Of a stretch of DNA of 64,000 nt, positions 42,562 through 51,268 are shown piece after piece. Source of the stretch: Streptomyces sp. MUM 2J (GTDB lineage: Bacteria > Actinomycetota > Actinomycetes > Streptomycetales > Streptomycetaceae). The notes under the pieces are model-generated. The model did not search any database. It was given only the letters and a program-made list of their open reading frames with translations, and was not told the DNA's origin. The translations under genes were made by a program, and so were the position numbers. Position 1 is the stretch's first letter. Every line of letters starts with the position of its first letter. The stretch lies in NCBI RefSeq assembly GCF_022414535.1, contig NZ_JADWYM010000011.1, positions 89,049 through 153,048 on the forward strand, in the 5' to 3' direction.

Positions 42562-43165
42562 GCGCGACGGCGGCCGGGAGGCCGTGCGCGAGCGGAGCCC
42601 GGCCGGGGCCACCGCCTCCGGCCGGCACCGCACCCGGCTCGACCAGCCGCGCCCGCCACGGCGCCGGCTGCTGCCCGAGTGGGACCCGGAGGCCTTCGGC
42701 CGGCTCTCCGAGAAGATCGCCCGCTTCCTCGGCACCGGACGGTTCATCGTCTGGATGACCGTCGCCATCGTGCTGTGGGTGCTGTGGAACATCGCCGCGC
42801 CCCGCGAGCTGCGCTTCGACCAGTACCCGTTCATCTTCCTGACGCTGATGCTGTCCCTGCAGGCCTCCTACGCTGCCCCGCTGATCCTGCTCGCGCAGAA
42901 CCGGCAGGACGACCGCGACCGGGTCAACCTCGAACAGGACCGCAAGCAGAACGAACGCTCCATCGCGGACACCGAGTACCTCACCCGGGAGATCGCCGCC
43001 CTGCGGATCGGCCTGGGCGAGGTCGCCACCCGCGACTGGATCCGCTCCGAGCTCCAGGACCTGCTGCGAGACCTGGACGGACGGCACAACGGCCACCACG
43101 AGCCCGACGGATTCCACACGGTCCCGGCAGAACGGTCGCCGGGACGTGACGCAGAAGACCGCTGA
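42551..43165 (+). CDS. DUF1003 family membrane protein
   Basis: This 204-residue protein has two transmembrane helices (FIVWMTVAIVLWVLWNIAA and FIFLTLMLSLQASYAAPLILLA) between a basic N-terminus and a coiled C-terminus (DRDRVNLEQDRKQNERSIAD). The motif FDQYPFIFLTLMLSLQAAxxAP is the DUF1003 signature. ATG 42551 overlaps the upstream PRC/MgtE-N/CBS gene by 11 bases. The pair are likely subunits of one membrane complex; the transported or sensed ion is unproven. Confidence 0.9.
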   Translation: MAPERDGGREAVRERSPAGATASGRHRTRLDQPRPPRRRLLPEWDPEAFGRLSEKIARFLGTGRFIVWMTVAIVLWVLWNIAAPRELRFDQYPFIFLTLMLSLQASYAAPLILLAQNRQDDRDRVNLEQDRKQNERSIADTEYLTREIAALRIGLGEVATRDWIRSELQDLLRDLDGRHNGHHEPDGFHTVPAERSPGRDAEDR

Positions 43166-43208
43166 CAGGCTTTCCGGGGCACGGCTACCGAGCCGTACCA
43201 TCGACCCT

Positions 43209-44342
43209 ATGGCTAGCGAAGACGCGGTGCGCGAGGCACTGGCGACGGTGAACGACCCCGAGATCAACCGACCCATCACCGAGCTCGGGATGGTCAAATC
43301 GGTGGAGATCGGCGCGGACGGAACGGTCGCGGTCACCGTGTACCTGACGGTCTCCGGCTGCCCCATGCGTGACACGATCACCCAGCGCGTCACCGACGCG
43401 GTCTCCCGTGTCGAGGGCGTCACCCGCGTGGACGTCACGCTCGACGTGATGAGCGACGAGCAGCGCAAGGAACTGGCGGCGGCGCTGCGCGGCGGCCAGA
43501 CCGAGCGCGAGGTCCCCTTCGCCAAGCCGGGCAGCCTCACCCGCGTCTACGCGGTCGCGTCCGGCAAGGGCGGCGTCGGCAAGTCGTCGGTGACGGTGAA
43601 CCTGGCGGCGGCCATGGCGGCCGACGGCCTGAAGGTCGGTGTCGTCGACGCCGACATCTACGGCCACAGCGTGCCGCGCATGCTCGGCACGGACGGGCGT
43701 CCCACCCAGGTCGAGAACATGATCATGCCGCCGTCGGCGAACGGCGTGAAGGTCATCTCCATCGGCATGTTCACCCCGGGCAACGCCCCGGTCGTCTGGC
43801 GCGGACCGATGCTGCACCGCGCCCTGCAGCAGTTCCTGGCGGACGTCTACTGGGGCGACCTCGACGTGCTCCTCCTGGACCTCCCGCCCGGGACCGGCGA
43901 CATCGCCATCTCCGTGGCACAGCTGGTCCCCAACGCCGAGATCCTGGTCGTGACGACCCCGCAGCAGGCCGCCGCGGAGGTCGCCGAGCGCGCGGGCTCC
44001 ATCGCCGTGCAGACCCACCAGAAGATCGTCGGCGTCGTGGAGAACATGTCCGGTCTGCCCTGCCCGCACTGCGGGGAGATGGTCGATGTGTTCGGCACCG
44101 GTGGCGGCCAGCGCGTCGCCGACGGCCTCACGCGCACCACGGGTGCGACGGTGCCGGTCCTCGGCTCGATCCCGATCGACGTCCGCCTCCGCGAGGGCGG
44201 CGACGAGGGCAAGCCGGTCGTCCTGACGGACCCGGACTCCCCGGCGGGTTCGGCCCTGCGGGCGATCGCGGGCAAGCTGGGCGGACGGCAGCGGGGCCTG
44301 TCGGGCCTGTCCCTGGGGATCACCCCGAAGAACAAGTTCTAG
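43209..44342 (+). CDS. mrp: Mrp/NBP35-family iron-sulfur carrier ATPase
   Basis: This 377-residue protein binds and transfers Fe-S clusters to target enzymes. An N-terminal DUF59/MIP18 domain comes first (residues 1-95, EALATVNDPEINRPITELGM and GCPMRDTI). A P-loop follows (SGKGGVGKSS, about residue 118), then DADIYGHSVPRMLG and DLPPGTGDIAI. Two cysteines in the CPHC motif (MSGLPCPHCGEMVDVFG) bind the cluster. Start ATG 43209. It follows the DUF1003 gene by 43 bases. From memory it is the ortholog of M. tuberculosis Rv1229c, next to the tatB/htrA/sigE block. Confidence 0.95.
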   Translation: MASEDAVREALATVNDPEINRPITELGMVKSVEIGADGTVAVTVYLTVSGCPMRDTITQRVTDAVSRVEGVTRVDVTLDVMSDEQRKELAAALRGGQTEREVPFAKPGSLTRVYAVASGKGGVGKSSVTVNLAAAMAADGLKVGVVDADIYGHSVPRMLGTDGRPTQVENMIMPPSANGVKVISIGMFTPGNAPVVWRGPMLHRALQQFLADVYWGDLDVLLLDLPPGTGDIAISVAQLVPNAEILVVTTPQQAAAEVAERAGSIAVQTHQKIVGVVENMSGLPCPHCGEMVDVFGTGGGQRVADGLTRTTGATVPVLGSIPIDVRLREGGDEGKPVVLTDPDSPAGSALRAIAGKLGGRQRGLSGLSLGITPKNKF

Positions 44343-44350
44343 TACCGCGT

Positions 44351-44391
44351 CAGGCAACGTTCGCCCGCCTTGACGGGGCGAATGTCGCCTG
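44351..44391. terminator. Terminator after mrp
   Basis: CAGGCAACGTTCGCCC (44351-44366) pairs with GGGCGAATGTCGCCTG (44376-44391) with one mismatch and one wobble. It starts 8 bases past the mrp stop. Confidence 0.75.
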
Positions 44392-44515
44392 TTGCGGCAC
44401 TGGTCCCCGCCGTTCCCGCCCCGGAGCACCCCCGCGGGCGCGCTTCGGGGCGCGGCGTGCCGCGTGAGGGGCCCGCCCGGCCGGCAGCCGGGCGAGGACC
44501 CGGTCGGCACGGGAA

Positions 44516-44543
44516 AGGGGCGCCGCGACCGGTCGGCGCCCCT
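44516..44543. terminator. Terminator after the 44548 gene
   Basis: AGGGGCGCCG (44516-44525) pairs with CGGCGCCCCT (44534-44543). It lies 4 bases beyond the stop of the minus-strand gene. Confidence 0.78.
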
Positions 44544-44547
44544 GTTG

Positions 44548-45207
44548 TCATGCGTAGGCGGCGATGTCCTTGATCTGGGCGAAGCCCAGGCCGTAGGCGC
44601 TCATGCCTCTGCCGTACGCGCCGATGTGCACGCCCTGCCGCGTCGACCCGGCGAGCACCCAGCCGAACTCGGACTCGCGGTAGTGGAACGGCGTCGGCAC
44701 ACCGTCCACCGGCAGGGACAGCATCGACCAGTCCGAGCCGTCGAGGTCGTCGGCCAGCACCCACGCCGTCTCCGTCTGCTGCTCCAGCCAGTCGTCCCGC
44801 AGACTGTGGTCCATCTGCCCCGGCCAGGTGAACGACAGCAGTCCCACCCCGGCGAGCCACGCCGCCGAGGACACCGTCGTGGCCTCCAGCAGCCCCGTGC
44901 CGTCGGCGCTGCGCCGGGACGGGTTCGCCGCGACGGTCACCACGACCGCGAACCGCTCCCGCTCTTCAGCCGTCGCCTCGGTCCGCACGGAGGGCTCGTC
45001 CCCGTGCCCGATGGACCCGTGCTCGACGGCCCCGTCGGCCGCCGTACCGACCTGCATCAGCCAGCGCGGCCCCGTGAACGCCTCGTCGAGGCCGTACCAC
45101 GGGAAGGGCGCGCTCAGGTAGCCGTACACCGTGCGCCGGGCGGAGGGGACCTGTTGTCCGCCCTCCGCGTCCGGCGCCTGCGCGACTGCCCCACTCGTCG
45201 TCTCCAT
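44548..45207 (-). CDS. Conserved hypothetical protein
   Basis: This 219-residue protein of no recognised family contains RTVYGYLSAPFPWYGLDEAF, an anionic middle, and a C-terminal half rich in aromatic residues (WSMLSLPVDGVPTPFHYRESEFGWVLAGSTRQGVHIGAYGRGMSAYGLGFAQI). ATG 45207 is chosen because AGGAGGCG lies 10 bases upstream; the frame is open to 45399. No signal peptide or membrane helix is seen. Function unknown. It lies between mrp and tatB with a good terminator. Confidence 0.72.
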   Translation of the reverse strand: METTSGAVAQAPDAEGGQQVPSARRTVYGYLSAPFPWYGLDEAFTGPRWLMQVGTAADGAVEHGSIGHGDEPSVRTEATAEERERFAVVVTVAANPSRRSADGTGLLEATTVSSAAWLAGVGLLSFTWPGQMDHSLRDDWLEQQTETAWVLADDLDGSDWSMLSLPVDGVPTPFHYRESEFGWVLAGSTRQGVHIGAYGRGMSAYGLGFAQIKDIAAYA

Positions 45208-45447
45208 GTGCCCGGACGCCTCCTCGCTCTCGTCGGTCCGGCGCGGCCCGCCCCCCATCGGGCGTACTCCTCCGGTCCGCACAACGACTCGGCAGCATAT
45301 CGACCCTCCTCCGAGCAGCGCGGAAACCGCCCGGCGCGCGAGGCGTCGGGCGGCGCGTCCAGGCCGTACGAGGCGGTCGGGAGGTATGAAACGTGTCACG
45401 TGGGGCAGGGTGTGCGCCCCGTTCCACGGATCCTGAGCTGTACCGGC

Positions 45448-45885
45448 TCAGGTGGCGTCCGCGTCGAACGGAGGGCGGTCGTCCTTGCCGGGGGCCTCCG
45501 GCTTCTTGGTCATGTCGACGCGCCCGGCCGCGGAGCCGGCGGAGGGCGACGGGGACTCCGCGTCGCGGCTCTGCACGGCATCGGTGACCTCGGCCATCTC
45601 CTTCTTCAGGTCGAAACCGTTGCGGATCTCCTTCAGCCCCAGCTCTTCGTTGTCCAGCTGCTTGCGGATGAACGTCTTGGGGTTGAGGTCCTCGAACTCG
45701 AAGTCCTTGAACTCCGGCCCCAGCTCGCTGCGGATGTCCTGCTTGGCGCTCTCGGAGAACTCGCGGATCTTCCGGATCGTGCGGGTCACGTCCTGGATGA
45801 CCTTCGGAAGCTTGTCCGGACCGAAGACGAGCACGGCAAGGACGACGAGCGTGACCAGCTCGAGCGGTCCTATGTCATTGAACAC
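45448..45885 (-). CDS. tatB: TatB, Sec-independent protein translocase subunit
   Basis: This 145-residue TatB binds the twin-arginine signal peptides with TatC. A single N-terminal helix (FNDIGPLELVTLVVLAVLVFGPDKLPKVIQ) is followed by the long amphipathic helix (TRTIRKIREFSESAKQDIRSELG) and a Ser/Pro-rich tail. The GP after the membrane helix and the E at its start are typical. GTG 45885 is preceded by AAGGAG. It is downstream of htrA on the same strand, matching the sigE-rseA-htrA-tatB order in M. tuberculosis. Confidence 0.95.
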   Translation of the reverse strand: MFNDIGPLELVTLVVLAVLVFGPDKLPKVIQDVTRTIRKIREFSESAKQDIRSELGPEFKDFEFEDLNPKTFIRKQLDNEELGLKEIRNGFDLKKEMAEVTDAVQSRDAESPSPSAGSAAGRVDMTKKPEAPGKDDRPPFDADAT

Positions 45886-46072
45886 CTGTAACTCCTTGCG
45901 ATGTCCTCGGGCCGCCTCCACGGTACCTGTCGTACCGGTCCGCCCGGTACCGTCCCGAGGTGTCCGCGTGGGCGTGGCCGAACGGTTTTCCGCGATGTTT
46001 GCCGAGTGCCGGCCGGCAGCCGGTTCGAAAGACCCTCCGGTGACGTTCTCGTCCCCTCCGGCGGCGGGCCCG

Positions 46073-47878
46073 TCAGCCACCGCCGGAGGAGCCGAGCGTC
46101 AGGGAAACCTTTCGCTGCCGGGTGCCGCGTTCCAGAGTGAGCTCCAGACGGTCGCCGGGGCGGTGGGCGCGGGTCTTGACGATCAGTTCCTCACCCGAGT
46201 GGACGCGCTGGCCGTCGACGGCCGTGATGACGTCGCCGGGCTCGATGCCCGCCCGCTCCCCGGGGCCGCCGGTGGTGACGGCGGGGCCGCCGTCGCTCCC
46301 CCGGTCGTCGACGCGGGCACCGTCGCCGGCGTAGTCCAGGTCGAGGGTGATGCCGATGACGGGGTGGGTGGCCCTGCCCGTGTTGATCAGTTCCTCGGCG
46401 ACGCGCTTGCCCTGGTTGATCGGGATGGCGAAGCCGAGCCCGATGGAGCCGGCCTGGCCGCCGTCGCTGTCGGAGCCGCCGTCGGCGGAGCGGATGGCGG
46501 AGTTGATGCCGATGACGCGGGCCCGGGAGTCGAGGAGGGGGCCGCCGGAGTTGCCCGGGTTGATGGGTGCGTCGGTCTGCAGCGCGTCGACGTAGGACAC
46601 GTCGCTGCCGTCGCCCTTCTCCCCGCCCGCCGTGATGGGTCGTTCCCTGGCGCTGATGATGCCGGAGGTGACGGTGCCCTCCAGGTCGAAGGGGGCGCCG
46701 ATGGCCACGACGGGGTCCCCGACCCGGACGTTGTCGGAGTTGCCGAGCGGCAGCGGCCGCAGACCCTTGACGCCGCTCACCTTGACGACGGCGAGGTCGT
46801 AGCCGGCGTCGCGGCCTACGACCTCGGCCTCGGCGCTCTGCCCGCCGTTGAAGACGACGGTTATGACGCCGTCGCCCCCGGCGGGTTCGACGACGTGGTT
46901 GTTGGTGAGGATGTGGCCGCGGGTGTCGAGTACGAAGCCGGTTCCGGTGCCCGCCGCCCCGGAGCCGCTGACGTGCAGGGTCACGACGCTGGGCAGGGCC
47001 CGTGCGGCGATGCCCGCCACGCTGTCCGGGGCCCGCCCGGCGGGCTCCTTCCCGGCCTGAGGCAGTTCGATGCCGCCCACGCCGCCGTTGCGCTCCAGGT
47101 ACACCCCTACGGCCCCGCCGACGAGGCCGGACACCAGCGCGAGCGCGAGCGCCGCGCCCACCGCCCCCCTGCGGCGGCGCCGGCGGCGCCGCTGCTCGCT
47201 CTCGGCGCCGGCCCCGGTGTACTGCAGCGGCCCGTTGTGCGCGACCGCCCACGGGTCGTAGCGGTGCCAGGGGTCGGCCGGCACGCCCGGGGCGTGCTCG
47301 GCCGCGAGCGCCGGGGAGGCCGTGGCGGGGGCCGGTCCTGCCGGGGTGGCGGGGGCGAGTGGCCGTCCCGCGAAGGTGCCGGGTCCGAACGGCTGCCCCG
47401 CGGCCGGGGCAGGGCCGCAGGTGGGACCCGCGGGAGCGGCCGGGCCGGGGTCCGGTGCCCTGGGCGGGAGGGTCTCGTGCCCCGCCGGCGCGGGCAGCGG
47501 CGTGCCCTGGGCCGGGGTCGCCGCGGGGTGCTGCACGGGCGGGGCGGGCGCCCAGGGGCCCGGCTCGCCGTAGGGCGGGGTGCCGTAGGGATCGGGGTCG
47601 TGCAGGGGCACGGACCGCTCGACGGACGCCTCGGAGACCGCCTGCCGGGCAGGAGCGGGGGACACCGGCTCCCCGCCCGCGGGCACGTCAGCGCCGGACG
47701 GGCCCTTCAGCAGGAAGTCCCCGTCGGTTTCGTCGCCGGATCGGTCGTCGGCCCCCACGGGGCGTTCCAGGGCGTGATCACCCTCCGCCGAGCCGCCACC
47801 CGCCGGCTTCGGTGCCGTGGCCGGCTCGGCGTCCTCGGTGCCGGGCGGCGGGTCCTGCGTGGGCTTCCCCTCGTTCAT
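46073..47878 (-). CDS. htrA: HtrA/DegP-like membrane serine protease with PDZ domain
   Basis: This 601-residue S1C protease degrades or refolds misfolded exported proteins. A Pro/Ala-rich cytoplasmic N-terminus (residues 1-235) precedes a transmembrane helix (about 238-259, AVGAALALALVSGLVGGAVG). The trypsin-like domain has His (NNHVV, about 326), Asp (YDLAVV, about 361) and Ser (NPGNSGGP, about 444). A C-terminal PDZ domain follows (about 500-595, GDVITAVDGQRV). The start is ATG 47878. It follows the anti-sigma factor gene by 130 bases and precedes tatB by 187. Confidence 0.93.
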   Translation of the reverse strand: MNEGKPTQDPPPGTEDAEPATAPKPAGGGSAEGDHALERPVGADDRSGDETDGDFLLKGPSGADVPAGGEPVSPAPARQAVSEASVERSVPLHDPDPYGTPPYGEPGPWAPAPPVQHPAATPAQGTPLPAPAGHETLPPRAPDPGPAAPAGPTCGPAPAAGQPFGPGTFAGRPLAPATPAGPAPATASPALAAEHAPGVPADPWHRYDPWAVAHNGPLQYTGAGAESEQRRRRRRRRGAVGAALALALVSGLVGGAVGVYLERNGGVGGIELPQAGKEPAGRAPDSVAGIAARALPSVVTLHVSGSGAAGTGTGFVLDTRGHILTNNHVVEPAGGDGVITVVFNGGQSAEAEVVGRDAGYDLAVVKVSGVKGLRPLPLGNSDNVRVGDPVVAIGAPFDLEGTVTSGIISARERPITAGGEKGDGSDVSYVDALQTDAPINPGNSGGPLLDSRARVIGINSAIRSADGGSDSDGGQAGSIGLGFAIPINQGKRVAEELINTGRATHPVIGITLDLDYAGDGARVDDRGSDGGPAVTTGGPGERAGIEPGDVITAVDGQRVHSGEELIVKTRAHRPGDRLELTLERGTRQRKVSLTLGSSGGG

Positions 47879-48008
47879 GCTCTCCCCACAGCTGGCCGCG
47901 GCACGGCGATGTCGGCGCCGCCCACGGATCGTCCACGCCGCGCCCGGCTGACGGGGACACGGCTCCCCCGGGATTCAACCAGGTTCGCGGCCGGCCACGC
48001 AGGCCCGG

Positions 48009-48980
48009 TCAGCGGGGAGCGGCGGCGGTGGACGACGGCGTCGAGGCGGGGTGCGGTGCGGCGAGCGGGCCCGGCGTGGCGGCGCCCGATGTCCCGGCGG
48101 GGTCGGCCAGGAGGATCGGCGCGTTGACCTCCAGCGGGCGTATGAGTGGGGACATGGCCGCGGCACCGACCATCACCGGTGTGGTGAACGTGGGCACGGC
48201 GTCCTGCCGTCCTGCGGGCGGGGGGATACCCGGCAGCAGCGGCGCGGACACCGCCGTGGGCGCCGCCGGCGTCTGCCCGAGGCCGCGTCCCTGACCGGTG
48301 TGGGCGAGCAGCGGGCCGACCCGGCGGCGCTGGCTCTCCGGTGCGGTGGTGCCCCCGGTGCCCTGGGGGCGGGCCGGGAGGACACTGCTGCCGGCGCCGC
48401 GCGCGTCGGCGTCGGCCGGGATGCCGGAGGTCACGCCACCGAGGGCGAGCGCGGCGAGGGACACCGCGCCGGCCGCGGCGAAGGCGAACCTCAGCCCGCG
48501 GGAGGACGGGCGGTCGCCCTCGCCCCTGCCGACGGGGTGCACGCGGAAGCCGCGATCGCCGGACCCGGGCGGGAGGACCGAACCGGGCGGCCCGGCGGAG
48601 GCGAGGTCGAAGCCGAAGGGGGACCTGCCGTCACCGCTCATCCCGAACGGCCCGGGAACCACGGACCCCTCGGGACGTCTGCCGAAGGCGGGGCCGGCCA
48701 GTCCGCCCCCGCCCAGCGGCGTGCCGCCGTCGTCAGGACCACCTCCCGCGGGCAGTCCCTGGAGGCGGGCCAGGAAGCTCTCGGACGGAGGTGGCGGGGC
48801 CATCTCCGCGAAGACGTTCTTCAGCCGGCGCTGGGCGTCCACCTCCGCCTTGCACTTCGGGCAGGTGGCCACGTGCGCCAGTACGCGCTCGCGCGCGTCA
48901 TGACCGAGTTCGCCGTCCACGAGGGCGGAGAGTCGGTCTCCCAGGTGCTGCTCTGCCGGGTCAGGACGTGATCCACTCAC
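48009..48980 (-). CDS. RseA-type zinc anti-sigma factor
   Basis: This 323-residue membrane anti-sigma factor should bind the upstream-encoded sigma factor. The N-terminal ZAS zinc motif HVATCPKC is near residue 40. A Gly/Pro-rich linker leads to a transmembrane helix (about residues 160-185, [19 protein letters not shown]) and an extracellular Pro/Ala-rich tail. GTG 48980 overlaps the sigma stop in GTGA, so the two are made in near-equal amounts. From memory it corresponds to RseA (Rv1222). Confidence 0.88.
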   Translation of the reverse strand: MSGSRPDPAEQHLGDRLSALVDGELGHDARERVLAHVATCPKCKAEVDAQRRLKNVFAEMAPPPPSESFLARLQGLPAGGGPDDGGTPLGGGGLAGPAFGRRPEGSVVPGPFGMSGDGRSPFGFDLASAGPPGSVLPPGSGDRGFRVHPVGRGEGDRPSSRGLRFAFAAAGAVSLAALALGGVTSGIPADADARGAGSSVLPARPQGTGGTTAPESQRRRVGPLLAHTGQGRGLGQTPAAPTAVSAPLLPGIPPPAGRQDAVPTFTTPVMVGAAAMSPLIRPLEVNAPILLADPAGTSGAATPGPLAAPHPASTPSSTAAAPR

Positions 48981-49744
48981 GCGGTCGCGCCCCCTCCCCC
49001 CAGCACCGGCACCGGGGCCATCAGCGAGCGGCGCTCGCGGGCCTGCGGCGAACGGTGGGCCAGGGCCTTGCGCAGTTGCGAGCGCCCGCGGTGGATGCGG
49101 GAGCGGACCGTGCCGAGCTTCACTCCGAGCGTCGCGGCGATCTCCTCGTACGACAGCCCCTCGATGTCGCACAGCACGACCGCGGCGCGGAACTCGGGCG
49201 CGAGGGTGTCCAGGGCCTGCTGCACGTCGGCGTCGAAGTGGGCGTCGTGGAAGAGCTGCTGGGGCGTGGGCTCCTTGCTGGCCAGCCGCTCCGCCGCGTC
49301 CTCGCCGAGGGCGTCGAAGCGGATGCGCTGCTTGCGGCGGACCATGTCGAGGAACAGGTTGGTGGTGATGCGGTGCAGCCAGCCCTCGAACGTGCCCGGG
49401 CTGTAGGTGGACAGGGAGCGGAAGACACGGACGAAGACCTCCTGGGTGAGGTCCTCGGCGTCGTGCTGGTTGCCGGTGAGACGGTAGGCGAGCCGGTACA
49501 CCCGGCCGCTGTGCGTGCTGACGATCTCCTCCCAGGTGGGCGGAGTCCACGCCGGACCGTCCGCGTCGGTGGAGAAGGTCGCGGTCCGGTCCTGTGTGGC
49601 GGCGTGGCTGTGGTCAGCGGTGTCGTTCACGGATTTCGGCCTGCCCGCCGACCCGAGAAAGCGCCACAGCGCTCGTCCCCGGTCTCCGGGCGCGGCCGCA
49701 CCTCCCCTGTCAGCTCTGGTGGTGTCCAGTGGAGCCCCTACCAT
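48977..49744 (-). CDS. ECF sigma factor (SigE/RpoE-like)
   Basis: This 255-residue extracytoplasmic-function sigma factor probably controls envelope stress. Region 2 is visible in [58 protein letters not shown], cut here for brevity. Region 4 shows [20 protein letters not shown] and [24 protein letters not shown] 49744 with GAGGTGG upstream is preferred over the open frame to 49861. It overlaps the anti-sigma gene by 4 bases. From memory the block sigE-rseA-htrA-tatB occurs in the same order in M. tuberculosis. Autoregulation is likely but no promoter motif is certain. Confidence 0.93.
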   Translation of the reverse strand: MVGAPLDTTRADRGGAAAPGDRGRALWRFLGSAGRPKSVNDTADHSHAATQDRTATFSTDADGPAWTPPTWEEIVSTHSGRVYRLAYRLTGNQHDAEDLTQEVFVRVFRSLSTYSPGTFEGWLHRITTNLFLDMVRRKQRIRFDALGEDAAERLASKEPTPQQLFHDAHFDADVQQALDTLAPEFRAAVVLCDIEGLSYEEIAATLGVKLGTVRSRIHRGRSQLRKALAHRSPQARERRSLMAPVPVLGGGGATA

Positions 49745-49973
49745 AGCCACCTCGCCCGTTAGGACCGGATAAGCGGTTTTACGAGAATTTGATCTGGGCT
49801 GATACGGCTCATACGGCTGCGTCAGCAGTTGCTCGGCGTCCCGTCCCTTTTCGTGATCCAACCGTGTCCCCCCGTTCTCCCCACCACCCCTCTAAACGCC
49901 TGGTCCCATCTGCGGGTTCCCGCCACCAACGGATACAGTCACGCCGAAGCAACCATGGGGACAGGAGAGGGCC

Positions 49974-50606
49974 ATTACCGGCAACCGGCAGACGAGCTGG
50001 GCGTTCGCCGACGCCTATGTCGCCGAGGACGAAGCACTGCGGTGGGCCCGCGACCGGGCCCGCGAGGCAGGGCTGCGCTCGGTGACGCCCGGCACGGGCG
50101 CGGCCCTGGGGTTGCTCGCCGCCACCGTGGACGCGAAAGCGGTCGCGGAGATCGGCACCGGTTGCGGCGTCTCCGGAATCCACCTGCTGCGCGGAATGCG
50201 CCCGGACGGGGTGCTGACCACCGTGGATCCCGAGCCGGAGCACCAGCAGTTCGCCCGGCAGGCCTTCCGCGCCGCGGGGTTCGCCAGCAACCGGGCCCGG
50301 TTCATCCCCGGCCGCGCCCTGGACGTGCTGCCCCGGCTCGCCGACGCCGGATACGACCTCGTCTTCTGCGACGGCGACCGCCTGGAGCTGCTGGACTACC
50401 TAGCTGAATCGTTGCGCCTGCTGCGCACGGGCGGCCTCGTCGTCTTCGAGGGGGTGTTCGCCGCCGGCCGTACGGTGGACTCCGGACCGCAGCCGACCGA
50501 GGTCATACGGATCCGGGAGCTGCTGCGGGCGGTGCGCGAGAGCCAGGACCTGGTCCCGTCGCTGCTGCCGGTCGGCGACGGCCTGCTGTGCGCGGTCAAG
50601 CGCTGA
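49974..50606 (+). CDS. O-methyltransferase family protein (likely ATT start)
   Basis: This 210-residue SAM-dependent methyltransferase (methyltransf_3/24 type) has AEIGTGCGVSGIHLL (SAM loop), a TTVDPEPEHQQFARQAF strand, LVFCDGD and GGLVVFEGVF. The conserved N-terminus (GNRQTSWAFADAYVAED) lies in front of the first GTG (50082). The frame's only well-placed start is ATT 49974, six bases after GGAG. ATG 49955 is in another frame. It is divergent from the sigma factor gene. From memory it corresponds to Rv1220c, which also neighbours sigE. The substrate is unknown. Confidence 0.88.
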   Translation: MTGNRQTSWAFADAYVAEDEALRWARDRAREAGLRSVTPGTGAALGLLAATVDAKAVAEIGTGCGVSGIHLLRGMRPDGVLTTVDPEPEHQQFARQAFRAAGFASNRARFIPGRALDVLPRLADAGYDLVFCDGDRLELLDYLAESLRLLRTGGLVVFEGVFAAGRTVDSGPQPTEVIRIRELLRAVRESQDLVPSLLPVGDGLLCAVKR

Positions 50607-50676
50607 CGGCCCCACCCCGCGAACGACGGCACGGCGCCCGCCACGGGCCGCACCATCCCGGCGGAGCCGTCCGAAC

Positions 50677-50712
50677 AGTGGCCCCGGCACCGTGTGCGAT
50701 GCCGGGGCCACT
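50677..50712. terminator. Perfect hairpin between convergent genes
   Basis: AGTGGCCCCGGCA (50677-50689) and TGCCGGGGCCACT (50700-50712) pair perfectly around a 10-base loop. It lies between the methyltransferase gene and the DUF3117 gene and can serve both. Confidence 0.9.
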
Positions 50713-50735
50713 GAAAGGGTGTGGTCGCTTGCGCG

Positions 50736-50903
50736 TCAGCCGACGACCTTCTTGAGGGCGTCGCCGAGGGCATCGGCCTCGTCAGGGGTCAGCTCGACGA
50801 CGAGTCGACCGCCGCCTTCGAGCGGAACGCGCATGACGATGCCCCGCCCCTCCTTGGTCACCTCGAGCGGGCCATCGCCCGTCCGCGGCTTCATGGCCGC
50901 CAT
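50736..50903 (-). CDS. DUF3117 family small protein
   Basis: The 55-residue protein MAAMKPRTGDGPLEVTKEGR... ends DEADALGDALKKVVG. It is the actinobacterial DUF3117 family, a small conserved protein beside tag in mycobacteria (Rv1211, from memory). ATG 50903 has GGAAGGGG at 7 bases. The frame is open further upstream but without family residues. Function unknown. Confidence 0.92.
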   Translation of the reverse strand: MAAMKPRTGDGPLEVTKEGRGIVMRVPLEGGGRLVVELTPDEADALGDALKKVVG

Positions 50904-51268
50904 GCTCGTTCCCCTTCCTGAAACCAGCTCATCGCCACAGCCGACGGCCCCTGAAGGGCACGCGCTGTCCCTGGTGCAAAGAACCCCGGACACGCGACAC
51001 CGGCATCGAACACATTGCTTCCCAGCCATTATCCCGCATCCCAGGACCCGATGACCAACATCGGTCGGCATCGCTTGGGCAACGCGCGCGAGCAAAACCA
51101 CCCAATTCGGCGATGTGGCTGCGATACTGCGCGGCCGTATCGCTTCTTCGCCCTTTGACGCAGGTCACACCACCGACCCGGTCCGCCGTCCCCGAACTCC
51201 GCCATGCTGTCCTTCGTACCCACGGCGTACCGTCCGGTACGCCGCTGCTCGACACCGGAGGGAACACC
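50904..51268. other. Gene-free divergent region
   Basis: These 365 bases between the DUF3117 and enoyl-CoA hydratase genes hold no supported gene. They should contain two divergent promoters. The middle part (about 51000-51130) is less GC-rich than its surroundings. No known operator is recognised. Confidence 0.4.

Noticed and set aside
45452..48127. 891-residue plus-strand frame
   Set aside because: It is antisense to tatB and htrA and has no recognised domain.
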